From Paenibacillus sp. G2S3 (GTDB taxonomy: Bacteria > Bacillota > Bacilli > Paenibacillales > Paenibacillaceae), in contig NZ_CP126095.1 in the NCBI RefSeq assembly GCF_030123105.1, positions 1,674,001-1,738,000 on the forward strand: a DNA stretch of 64,000 bases, given 5' to 3'. Positions 25,760-36,400 of this stretch are shown in pieces (the first letter of the stretch is position 1; each line of letters opens with the position of its first letter). The position numbers were made by a program, and so were the translations under genes. The notes under the pieces are model-generated. The model did no database searches. It saw only the letters and a program-made list of their open reading frames with translations, and was not told the DNA's origin.

Positions 25760-27157
25760 ATGAAGACAAAGAGCAAAAAAAGATTATCCGTTGTACTGGG
25801 CTCTATGCTGGCGGTTTCCTTAACGCTAAGCGCCTGTGGAAATTCCGGAAACTCGGAAAAGAATGGGAATGCTGAAGCTAGTACGAATGCCGGGAACACC
25901 AAGGTGGACAAGCAAGTCGCCATCAAGTATTACAACTGGGATAATGAAGCCCAGTCGGCTGGTACCGATGCTATGCTGCAGGAATTTATGGATCAGAACC
26001 CAGGCATCAAGGTAGAGCATGTGACACTCGTTCCTGGTGATTCTGTAGAGATGCTGAAGAAACTCGACTTCCTGATTTCTTCCGGCGAAGCGATTGATGT
26101 TGTTCAGGTGCCAAGCTTGGGAGGCGTGCTTGAACGGGCGACTCGGGGAGCACTTGCCCCGCTGAATGAATTCTATGAGAAAGATAACCTCGTTCCTGAG
26201 GATGAATATTATGTGAATGCTAAGGTCGACAACAACTATTATGGGATGCAATATACGAAGAGCAGCAACTACGTGATGCTGAACAAAGATGCACTGGATG
26301 AAGCGGGTCTGCCAGTACCTAAATTTGGCTGGACATGGGATGATTACCGCGACTATGCCAAAAAACTGACCAAAGGCGAAGGCGTGGACAAACGTTACGG
26401 CACATACTTCCACACCTGGGAATTGTACATGAACGCTCCAGCTCAAACGATGATGAAAGATCCATTCGTGTATGATGACGGGACGACCATTTTCGCGGAT
26501 CCAACATATAAATACTTCTTCCAGCTGCGCAAAGATATGGAGTCTGCTGATAAATCTGCGAAAACTTATGCGGACGCTTTAGCTGCTAAGCTCAATTACC
26601 GCACGGAATTCTTCAATGAAGAAGCCGCTATGATCTTGGCTGGCAACTGGACGATTGCTGATCCGGGTAATACTGAGCAGTATCCGCATGAATTCAAGAC
26701 AGCTTTTGCTCCAGTACCGGTGCCTCCTGCAGGATCGGAACCGAAAGAATATGAAGGCAAATACTTCACCAGCGGCAACATGCTGGCGATGGGCGCAACT
26801 TCAAAGAACAAAGAGGCTTCCTTCAAATTGATGAGATTTATGTCGACGGCTGTTAGTGATAACAGACTAGAATTCTCCGGATATAAAAAAGCTGACAATG
26901 AGACCTTGCTGAATAAATTGGTCGCTGGCAAAGAAGATATGTATGATATGGATTCACTCAAATACACACTTTTTGATAACGAAATTCAGTTTCTTGACGG
27001 TGCGCAGGTGATGACGACGGCAACGTCCGAATTGACCAAAATTATCGATGACGGCTTCAGCAGATTCATGCTTGGAAATGAATCGATTGATAAGGTGCAG
27101 CAATGGATGGTTGATGAAGCAACGAAAATTATCAACGAAAAAGGTGTCATCAAGTAA
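25760..27157 (+). CDS. Sugar ABC importer substrate-binding lipoprotein
   Basis: 465-residue extracellular solute-binding protein (family 1). Lipoprotein signal with lipobox LSAC and modified Cys26, then a Ser/Asn/Gly-rich linker and the two-lobed binding domain (KYYNWDNEAQSAG..., DVVQVPSLGGVLE, FGWTWDDYRDYAKKLT). Start is the ATG at 25760 with a GGGGGGAAG site; the upstream in-frame ATG at 25715 has none. It delivers the oligosaccharide to the permeases at 23834 and 24779. Followed by a strong terminator. Confidence 0.93.
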   Translation: MKTKSKKRLSVVLGSMLAVSLTLSACGNSGNSEKNGNAEASTNAGNTKVDKQVAIKYYNWDNEAQSAGTDAMLQEFMDQNPGIKVEHVTLVPGDSVEMLKKLDFLISSGEAIDVVQVPSLGGVLERATRGALAPLNEFYEKDNLVPEDEYYVNAKVDNNYYGMQYTKSSNYVMLNKDALDEAGLPVPKFGWTWDDYRDYAKKLTKGEGVDKRYGTYFHTWELYMNAPAQTMMKDPFVYDDGTTIFADPTYKYFFQLRKDMESADKSAKTYADALAAKLNYRTEFFNEEAAMILAGNWTIADPGNTEQYPHEFKTAFAPVPVPPAGSEPKEYEGKYFTSGNMLAMGATSKNKEASFKLMRFMSTAVSDNRLEFSGYKKADNETLLNKLVAGKEDMYDMDSLKYTLFDNEIQFLDGAQVMTTATSELTKIIDDGFSRFMLGNESIDKVQQWMVDEATKIINEKGVIK

Positions 27158-27193
27158 ATAGGCAATAAGCGAGGTATCCCAAGTTGGGGACGG

Positions 27194-27234
27194 GGCTTTG
27201 GAAGGTCATCAACCGGCTTTCCAAAGCCTTTTTT
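27194..27234 (+). terminator. Rho-independent terminator
   Basis: GGCTTTGGAAG pairs with CTTTCCAAAGCC around a short GGTCATCAACC hairpin, followed by six T. Confidence 0.88.
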
Positions 27235-27274
27235 ATACATTGGGCTTACACAAAATATACGGGAGAGTATAAAA

Positions 27275-28549
27275 ATGATGGAAAGCATTTCTTCACAGAA
27301 CAAGCCCGAAGAGCAAGCAGCGTTGCCTTCCAGGGAGCAGATGGATTGGCAGGACCTGGAGCTGGGGATGTTCTGCCATTTTGGAATGAATACGTTTTGC
27401 GATCAGGAGTGGGGAGAAGGCAGCGATTCACCTACGCTCTTCAATCCGCTTCATCTGGATGCCCGCCAATGGGTTAGTGCAGCTAAAGAAGCTGGATTCC
27501 GTTATTTTATACTGACCGCTAAGCATCATGACGGCTTCTGCCTGTGGCCGACTGCAACAAGCACTTATTCTGTGGCCTCCAGTCCATGGAAAGAAGGGCG
27601 TGGTGATGTTGTCAAGGAGTGCGCGGAGGCTTGCCGTGAACTTGGGCTAGGCTTCGGCATTTATTTGTCTCCATGGGACAGACATGAGCCATGTTATGCG
27701 GATCCGCAAGCGTATGATGATTTCTATTGCCTGCAATTGCAGGAGCTACTTATGGGCTATGGCCCACTTACGGAGATTTGGTTCGACGGCGCAGGGTCTG
27801 AGGGCCGTAATTACGATTGGCGGCGGATTATGGATCTGATTAAGCTCCATCAGCCAAGCGCCATGGTGTTTAATATGGGGGCACCTACCATTCGCTGGGT
27901 TGGCAATGAGGATGGCGTTGCTCCTTATCCATGCTGGAACACTGCGGATTCCGCGCGGGGTAGCATGTTCAGTGAAGCCTCATTGAATTGGCTTCCCGGA
28001 ACGCCGAGCTGGGTGCCTGCGGAATGCGATGTGCCCATCCGTAAAGACCGCTGGTTCTGGCATCCTGAGGAGGAACATTTGCTGTTGTCTCTGGAGCAGC
28101 TAATGGATATTTATTATCGTTCGGTCGGACATGGGGCGACTTTGCTGCTCAATGTGGCCCCTGACAACCGAGGGCTGCTTCCGGAGGCCGATGTGCAGCG
28201 ACTGCTGGAATTTGGCAAGGAAATTGAGCGCAGATTCGGCAAGGCTCTGGCGGTAACAGCAGGAACCGGAGATCTTATTGAGCTGGAATTGCCTGTAGCT
28301 ACCGTGATTGATCACGTCGAGATTATGGAGGACATCGCTTACGGTGAGAGAGTGGGAGCCTATGTGCTGGAAGCGTACAGCAACGGAGCGTGGCTGGAGC
28401 TGAAGCGCGGTAGCGCGATTGGCCATAAGAAAATCGACGCCTTCCCTCTGGTATGCGCAGAGAAAATACGACTTCGGGTGCCCGTAGCTACGGCAAGCCC
28501 CAAGATCAGACGGCTTGCCGTCTATCACTGCGGAGATTCGTTAGAATAG
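27275..28549 (+). CDS. GH29 alpha-L-fucosidase
   Basis: Family 29 retaining fucosidase of 424 residues, releasing terminal alpha-L-fucose. Motifs in order: LGMFCHFGMNTF, AKEAGFRYFILTAKHHDGFCLWPT, LGFGIYLSPWDRH, and nucleophile Asp171 in EIWFDGAGS; the C-terminal beta-sandwich follows at about 340-424. Its compact length and DEWGEGS-like N-terminal loop suggest the linkage-selective GH29-B branch (inference). No signal peptide, so cytoplasmic. It precedes the GH35 gene by 25 bp. Fucose released here can enter the fucI-fucA-fucU pathway at 8.6-13 kb. Confidence 0.92.
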   Translation: MMESISSQNKPEEQAALPSREQMDWQDLELGMFCHFGMNTFCDQEWGEGSDSPTLFNPLHLDARQWVSAAKEAGFRYFILTAKHHDGFCLWPTATSTYSVASSPWKEGRGDVVKECAEACRELGLGFGIYLSPWDRHEPCYADPQAYDDFYCLQLQELLMGYGPLTEIWFDGAGSEGRNYDWRRIMDLIKLHQPSAMVFNMGAPTIRWVGNEDGVAPYPCWNTADSARGSMFSEASLNWLPGTPSWVPAECDVPIRKDRWFWHPEEEHLLLSLEQLMDIYYRSVGHGATLLLNVAPDNRGLLPEADVQRLLEFGKEIERRFGKALAVTAGTGDLIELELPVATVIDHVEIMEDIAYGERVGAYVLEAYSNGAWLELKRGSAIGHKKIDAFPLVCAEKIRLRVPVATASPKIRRLAVYHCGDSLE

Positions 28550-28574
28550 ATATTAAAAAAGGAGGTTGTAGAGT

Positions 28575-30407
28575 ATGAGCCTACTCACTTGGAACAACGG
28601 ACACTATTTGCTGGACGGGCAGCCTTACCGGATCGTATCCGGAGCCATTCATTATTTTCGGGTTGTGCCTGAATACTGGAAAGATCGGCTACTGAAATTG
28701 AAAGCCTGCGGATTCAATACCGTGGAGACCTACATCGCTTGGAATATGCATGAACCCAAGGAAGGGGAGTTCGTATTTGATGGCATGGCCGATGTGGTCT
28801 CTTTTATCGAACTGGCTGGAGAGCTTGGGCTTCATGTTATTGTCAGACCGAGTCCATTCATCTGTGCGGAATGGGAATTCGGTGGTCTGCCGGCCTGGCT
28901 GCTGGCTTACAGTGAACTTCAGCTTCGCTGCGGTGAGCCTCTTTATTTAAGCAAGGTGGACCTGTATTACGATGAGTTGATTCCTCGGCTGGTTCCGCTG
29001 CTCTCCACACATGGCGGGCCAATTCTGGCCGTCCAGGTAGAAAATGAATATGGCAGCTATGGCAATGACAGTAGTTACCTGAGATATATGCGTAATGGAC
29101 TGCTCAGCAGAGGGGTCGATGTGTTGCTCTTTACCTCAGATGGGCCAACCGATGAAATGTTGCTCGGCGGAACACTGGAAGATGTGCACGCTACAGTCAA
29201 TTTTGGCTCCTGTGCAGAGGAATCCTTCCGCAAATACCGGGAGTACCGAGCTGAAGAGCCGCTGATGGTGATGGAATATTGGAACGGCTGGTTCGATCAT
29301 TGGATGGAGGATCATCATGTGCGCGATGCTGAAGATGTAGCTGGCGTTCTGGATGATATCCTGACGCAGGGCTCCTCACTCAATATGTACATGTTCCACG
29401 GCGGGACCAATTTTGGTTTCTATAATGGAGCGAATCATATCGTCACCTACGAGCCGACGACTACAAGCTATGACTATGATGCCCCGCTCACGGAATGGGG
29501 AGATACGACGGCGAAATTTGAAGCTGTCCGGTCGGTACTAGGCAAACATGGATTTGCACCGACTTGTCCGCTCCCTGAGCCGATTTCGAAGATCTCCTAC
29601 GGGAAAGTTGCCTTAAAGGAAAGGGCGGAACTGTTCACAGCTTCCAATCTGGAGAAGTTATCCGAGCCGGTAAATAGTGTGTGTGTGCAGCCGATGGAAA
29701 AGCTCGGACAATCCTATGGTTTTATATTGTACAGCACTTATGTGCAGGGACCACGATCCAAGCAGAAGCTTTACATCGAGGGCGTGCGTGACCGGGCGCA
29801 GGTCTTCCTGGATGGACAGGTACTTGGGGTCATTGAACGCTGGAATCCGCAGCCACTGGAACTTTCCATTCCTGCCGGGGGAGCGAAGCTGGATATTCTC
29901 GTCGAGAATATGGGCCGGATCAATTACGGACCGCTCATTCGTGATCCGAAAGGGATTCTGGACGGGGTTCGGATCGATAACCAGCTGCAATATAACTGGA
30001 CGATCCGCACACTGCCTCTAGAACCGGAAACGCTGGCTTCACTTGAGTACAAGGAGCAGACGGTGGAGGAGCAAGAAACTCTGTCCCCTCAGGGTCTGCC
30101 CGGATTCTACCGCGGCTGCTTCGAGGCGGAGGAGATTGGCGATACTTTTCTACGGTTCGATGGATGGAATAAAGGGGTCGCCTGGATCAACGGATTTAAT
30201 CTGGGCCGCTACTGGAACGCAGGACCGCAGAGGGCCCTATATATCCCAGGTCCATTGCTGCGCAAGGGTCGTAATGAACTGGTTCTTTTGGAGCTGCACG
30301 GCTGTGCGGAGACTTGCGAGATTGAGCTTGTAAATTGCCCTGATCTGGGAAAAACTTCGGCCGTCGACGATGCTGTGCTGAATTTTGTGCAGGAAGATAA
30401 CTTGTAG
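28575..30407 (+). CDS. GH35 beta-galactosidase
   Basis: Family 35 retaining beta-galactosidase of 610 residues, removing terminal beta-galactose. Motifs: SGAIHYFRVVPEYWKDRL, VETYIAWNMHEP, VIVRPSPFICAEWEFGGLPAWLL, acid/base Glu158 in QVENEYGSYG and nucleophile Glu234 in MVMEYWNGW; the C-terminal half holds two jelly-roll domains with FDGWNKGVAWINGFNLGRYW. No signal peptide. RBS AAAGGAGG. Next in order after the fucosidase, so fucosylated galactose units may be trimmed sequentially. Confidence 0.93.
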   Translation: MSLLTWNNGHYLLDGQPYRIVSGAIHYFRVVPEYWKDRLLKLKACGFNTVETYIAWNMHEPKEGEFVFDGMADVVSFIELAGELGLHVIVRPSPFICAEWEFGGLPAWLLAYSELQLRCGEPLYLSKVDLYYDELIPRLVPLLSTHGGPILAVQVENEYGSYGNDSSYLRYMRNGLLSRGVDVLLFTSDGPTDEMLLGGTLEDVHATVNFGSCAEESFRKYREYRAEEPLMVMEYWNGWFDHWMEDHHVRDAEDVAGVLDDILTQGSSLNMYMFHGGTNFGFYNGANHIVTYEPTTTSYDYDAPLTEWGDTTAKFEAVRSVLGKHGFAPTCPLPEPISKISYGKVALKERAELFTASNLEKLSEPVNSVCVQPMEKLGQSYGFILYSTYVQGPRSKQKLYIEGVRDRAQVFLDGQVLGVIERWNPQPLELSIPAGGAKLDILVENMGRINYGPLIRDPKGILDGVRIDNQLQYNWTIRTLPLEPETLASLEYKEQTVEEQETLSPQGLPGFYRGCFEAEEIGDTFLRFDGWNKGVAWINGFNLGRYWNAGPQRALYIPGPLLRKGRNELVLLELHGCAETCEIELVNCPDLGKTSAVDDAVLNFVQEDNL

Positions 30408-30448
30408 ACATTTTTAGCTTTAAACAATTCAAAGATTGGGGTGAACAA

Positions 30449-33400
30449 ATGCGGAAATCAAGTCTGGTTTTAGTGTTAGTTCTCATTGTTGATCTTTTTT
30501 CTTCATGCGTAGGAATTCATTACAACGCTGATGGTAAAGCCTCAGCGGCTGCGTCTAATCTCATACTTAACGGAAGTTTTGAAAATACAACGTCAGCCCT
30601 GAATGCAACTTGGACAGGGGTTACTGACTCGGCTCCGGTGGGTTGGAGCTTATGGGTTCCTACCGGCAGTGGAAAGGGCACGAATAAAACAGCAAATATT
30701 AAGATCGACGCTGGGACAGCGCATGATGGAACCCGGTCCATGCTGTTCGATGCCTTTTCCACAAGCAGGATTTCTATCAATCAGGGGGTAACTTCGGTTA
30801 TCCCCGGTAAATCCTACAGACTTAAAGTCTGGTTGAAGACTGACAATGTAACCGGTCAGGGCGCCTACTTTAGAACACAGTATTATAATACCGCCAAAGT
30901 GGGGGATGGACCTTCCTCTCCTAAAATAACAGGCACGCATGACTGGACCCTGCAGCAAGTACTTCTAACTATGCCGGCCAATGCGACGAAGCTTGTCATC
31001 GAGCCTTTTTTGGAAACTGGAAAAGGAAAGCTATGGATAGATGATGTCGTATTGGAGGAATATGCGGGACTTACGGGGATTGCGCTGGATCGTACGGCCT
31101 TCTCGATGGTCAAAGGGGACACGGTTGCATTACTGCCGACTTTATCCCCCTTAACGGCGGCGGACAAAACGGTAGTATGGACTTCGAGCAATCCCGAAGC
31201 TGCGACTGTGGATGCTTTCGGCAATGTGACAGGTACGGGGGTAGGCTCTTCGACCATCAAGATCGCCACACCAGACGGTATCCTTGCAGCTGAATGCCTG
31301 GTGAATGTCGAATCCTCTGACACGATGCAGGCTTACCATAAACTGCGGCTGAAATGGTATGACCGGCTAAGCGGTGGCCAATACGATGCGGAAGATCCTG
31401 ACATAGCTGCTAGTATAAGCGCACAGGCAGCTTCGGCAGCTACGCTGTGGGAAAGTATGGACAAATCATCCGGACGAACTTTCTTGTGGAGCGAAACCGC
31501 AAGCACTACGGATTCGCAATTTATTACAAGCGCTTACAACCGCTTGAAGACTATGGCATTGGCCTATTCTGTGGAGGGATCGGAACTATACGGCAACAGT
31601 TCTTTGGCGAATGATATTGTAAGCGCAATCAATTGGATGTACACAAACCGTTACAATCCGGGCAAAAGCGCTTATGGGAACTGGTGGGACTGGGAGATTG
31701 GCACTCCGCAGATTGTGAATGATCTTATGGTGCTGATGTATGACCACCTAACGCCGCAGCAAATCAATCAATATCTTGCGGCTATTGATGCCTTTTGTCC
31801 GGATCCGAAAACAGGAGCCGTACTTGGTGTAAAGGGTACGAAGATGACGGGTGCCAACCTGCTTGATAAAGCGCTTGTGGTCACGGTAAGAGGCGTTATT
31901 GGTAACAATAGTGCGAAGATCATTCAGGGCCGTGATTCCATAGGCTCAGAGTATGTATACACTACTCATGGAGACGGTGTATACAAGGACGGTTCACTCG
32001 TACAGCATAATAATATTGCCTATACAGGAGGTTATGGTTCGGTCTGGCTCAAAGGCACGGCGGATATGTCCTTTCTGCTGACTGATTCACCATGGCCGAT
32101 AACGGACCCGAATGTACTGAACATTTACGAATGGGTGGCCCAGACGTATGAGCCGGTGATCTATAATGGTCAGTTTATGGACTCAGTTAATGGAAGGGGC
32201 ATTTCCAGAAAAGGGAGCGGCAGCGCTAGGGGATTGATTGTTACCTTGCTGCGAATGGCTGAAACTGCACCGGAGAATGTTGCATTATCTATCAAGCAAG
32301 CGGCGAAAGAATGGATCTCAGCAAATATGGCAGCCGGAAATTATTATGACGGGTTGTCTCTTTCCGATATAACAATTGTCAAAAAACTGATGAATGACGG
32401 GAAGATCCATCCAAGAGGAGCACTGATTAAGAATCAGGTATTCGCCGGTATGGACCGGGTTGTTCATTTACGCGAAGGTTACGGCTTTGGCCTGAGCCTG
32501 TTCTCCAATCGTATCTCGGCCTTTGAGAAAGGGAACAACGAGAACCTAAAAGGGTGGTATACAGGGATTGGGATGACCTATTTATACGATCAGGATCTCT
32601 ACCAATACCGCAATGACTTCTGGCCTACCGTCAATGCTTATCGCTTGTCTGGAACGACAACTGATGGGTCGGGGCAAGGGATGGTACCTGTGGAGTGGAA
32701 AAGCTACATGAATCCGAAGACCTGGGTGGGAGGATCTTCGCTGGAAGGTCTGTACGGTGCAGCCGGCATGGATTTCTCGCTATCCCAAGTGACCGGCAGC
32801 GACTTGCAGGGCAAGAAATCCTGGTTCATGTTCGATGATGAGATTGTGGCACTCGGTTCGGGAATTTCCAAAACAACAGCCGGCCCGCAGTCTGTCGAGA
32901 CGATCATCGATAACCGGATGCTGAACGAAGCGGGGAATAACGAACTTCTAATCAATGGAGCCGCAGAACCGTCACAGCCCGGATGGGCAGAGACAGTGAA
33001 GAACGTTCAATGGGCCCATCTGGAAGGCAATGTACCAGGCTCCGACGTCGGGTATTATTTCCCCGACGCTCCAAGTCTCTTAGCTCAGCGTGAAGCCAGA
33101 ACCGGCAGCTGGAAAGAGATAAATACCACCCAATCCGATGTTCCCGTTACACGGAACTATTTAAGCCTGGCATTTGAGCATGGAGATACGCCTTCGAATG
33201 GCTCATATTCTTATGTTCTGTTGCCTAATCGTGACATTGCCGGTACTGAAGACTATAGTGGCAACCCGGATATCGAAGTGCTGAGCAACACCAAGGATGT
33301 GCATGCAGTCAGAGAGAAAAAGCTGGGCATAACCGCCGCTAATTTCTGGAATGCCGGAACGGTGGATTTCATCAAGGCACGCAATCCAGCTTCCGTGATG

Positions 33401-36400
33401 ATTCAGCAGACCGATCAGGAGCTTATCGTTTCGGTGTCTGATCCTACACAATCGCAAAACCTATTGTCCCTAGAACTGGATGTACCAGGGTTGACATTGC
33501 TCAGCAAAGACAGCGAGACGGAAGTGTTGCAAGCTTCGGGAAATGTAGTTATCACTGTAGATGTGACGAATTCCATAGGGGCAACGCATGTCATAAAATT
33601 TAATATTAATGAAGGAGAGGCTCCGAAAGACGAATATGATGAGCTTCGTGGAAGATGGGTAGATTATTTAACCGGAGGGAGTTCCTTCGATCCACATAAT
33701 CCGGACATCGCCAAGTCGATAACAGCTTTATCCGATAAGATAAGCAATCAGGTGCAAACCGGGTACTGGGATACGATGAATAAGCAAATGAGCCGTACTT
33801 ATCTATGGAGTGATAAGCCGGGCAGTACGGCGGATGCTTTTGATACGGCGGCGTCTTATAACCGGTTGAAGGACATGGCCATTGCTTTTTCAACAACCGG
33901 GTCGCCTTTGTATCAGAATATGCAGTTAAAAACAGATATTCTGAGCGGTTTAGACTTCCTATACGCTAATTGGTATAACGAAACCAAACAGGAGAAAGGA
34001 AACTGGTTCGAATGGGAGATCGGCATTCCGCTTGCCTTGGGAGATACGATGGCCTTGATGTTCGAGTATTTGTCCGTTGATCAGATTGCCAGCTATACCA
34101 AAGCCATCGATAAGTTCTGCCCGGACCCGACCAAACGGACGAATCAACCCTCTTTGATGGAAACCGGCGCGAATCGGTTGGATAAAGCACTGGCAGTAGT
34201 CCTGAGGGGCATTCACAATCGTGACAGCGGGAAGATCAAACAGGGACGGGATGCCGTTAGCCAGGTATTGCCCTATGTAACCCGCGGAGACGGATTCTAT
34301 GAGGACGGCTCCTTTATCCAGCATAATAATATAGCTTATACCGGCAGCTACGGGGCTGTACTGCTTGGCGATATGATGAAGATGATGACCTTGCTGACCG
34401 GGTCCTCTTGGCCGCTGACTGATGTCAATCTGAAGAATGTATATAACTGGGTAACGGATTCTTATGAACCCCTTGTCTATAGAAAACAAATGATGGATAT
34501 GGTGTTCGGCAGATCGATAGCCCGGGGGAACAGACAACTCGTGCCTTGGGCGCATATTCTTCGGTTGGCTTCCTCCGCGCCACCGGAGCAAGCGGCTCGA
34601 TTTAAATCGATGGTGAAATATTGGTTCGAAGCCGATACAGCAATAGAAAGTTATTACGAGGGTCTAAGAGTCGCGGATATTGTCTTGCTCCAGACGCTTA
34701 TGAATGATCCAGAGGTGCAGCCATCGGGAGACCTTACTGTGCACAAGCAATTTGCAGCTATGGATCGGATTGTCCATCACCGGCCTGGATATGCCTTCGG
34801 GCTCAGCATGTCTTCGGCCCGAATCGCCAACTATGAAGCCGGGACGGAGAACCTGAAGGGTTGGTATACGGGTGAGGGCATGACCTATCTGTATAATCAG
34901 GATCTGGATCAATATGCTGATGCATTCTGGCCGACCGTGAATGCTTACCGTCTACCTGGGGTTACCTCGGATGGGGCAACGCGTGGTGCAGCCAAGACTA
35001 CATCAAAGACATGGGTTGGAGGATCCTCCATAGACGGTCTTTACGGAGCGGCCGGCATGGATCTGGATCCGGATAATAGCACATTGTCCGGTAAAAAGTC
35101 CTGGTTCATGTTCGACGATGAAATCGTAGCGCTTGGGGCAGGTATTACAAGCACGGATAACCGCAAGGTGGAGACAATCGTAGATAACCGCAAGCTGAAG
35201 GAGAGCGGTGACAATGTACTTACGATCAACGGCGAGGTAAAGCCTTCTGCTCTGGGTTGGTCTGAGTCAATGAATCAGGTACATTGGGCACATCTGGAAG
35301 GGAATATTCCCGGCTCGGGGATCGGTTATTATTTCCCAGATGCACCAACGATAGACGGTCTGCAGGAGGCCCGGACTGGCGCTTGGAAGGATATTAATCA
35401 AGGGGGATCAACGGAGCCGATCACTAGAAATTATGCCAGCCTGTCGATTGCTCAGGGAACGAAGCCTGTGGATCAATCGTATTCGTACGTGCTGCTACCG
35501 AATCAGGATCAAGCGGCGACAGCGCGTTATAGCAGCAATCCCGACATCGAAATTATTGCCAATACGGATAGTGTTCAGGCCGTAAAGGAACAGAAGCTGG
35601 AACTTACGGCTATGAACTTCTGGGTTCCGGGAATGATCGAATCCGTGCGCGCCAAGAATCCAGCTTCCATCATCATCAAGGAGTCTGGAGATGAACTGAC
35701 GATAGCTATTTCGGACCCGACCCAATCCCAATCTGTGGTGAAGGTGGATGTCGGTAAAGCCGCGCTGGAAGAACTAATGAAAGATCCAACCGTGACCGTA
35801 ATGCAACTCTCACCGAGGATCGAACTCGCAATTGATACAAGCGGCTCCAAAGGGAAAAGCCATGTTATCAAGTTCAGAATTGATCCGAATGCCGAGCCTT
35901 ATGAGCCCTCTGATTCGGAACCGGACGAAGCGGCCAAAACGAAGTTGTATGTGTCTGAAGATGCGTATGTCAACGGAGGATCGAAAGCCGCAATCAATTA
36001 TAGTTCGGTCAATTACCTGCAAATCAGAAATGGCAGTGGGGACACGGACAGAAGAACTTATCTAAAATTCGATCTGAGACCATTTGTCGGCGAAGTAGGT
36101 TCAGTGAAGCTGAACGTATACGGAAAGACGAATGATGGGGCTGGCACATTGTCGGATATCGGTGTCTTTGGAGTTAGTGATGATTCATGGACAGAGGCAA
36201 CGCTGAATTACAATAATGCTCCGAAAATCGGCAATCAGGCCGTGCTGCAGACCTTTTCCGGGCCGGAGCAGTGGCGGCAGTTCGATATCACCTCATGGGT
36301 TGGCTCGGAGTTCCCTTCCGATCCCGTTATAAGTCTGGCTCTTAGGCAGGTAGGTTATAATCTCGCCACAGACATAAGGAGCCGCAAGAATGAGAATGGC

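Noticed and set aside
25826..26446. 206-codon minus-strand open frame inside the binding-protein gene
   Set aside because: Antisense shadow of a clear lipoprotein gene with an RBS and lipobox on the plus strand.
33959..34591. 210-codon minus-strand open frame inside the PL8 gene
   Set aside because: Antisense shadow of PL8 module B; composition rich in His, Arg and Ile without domain signals.
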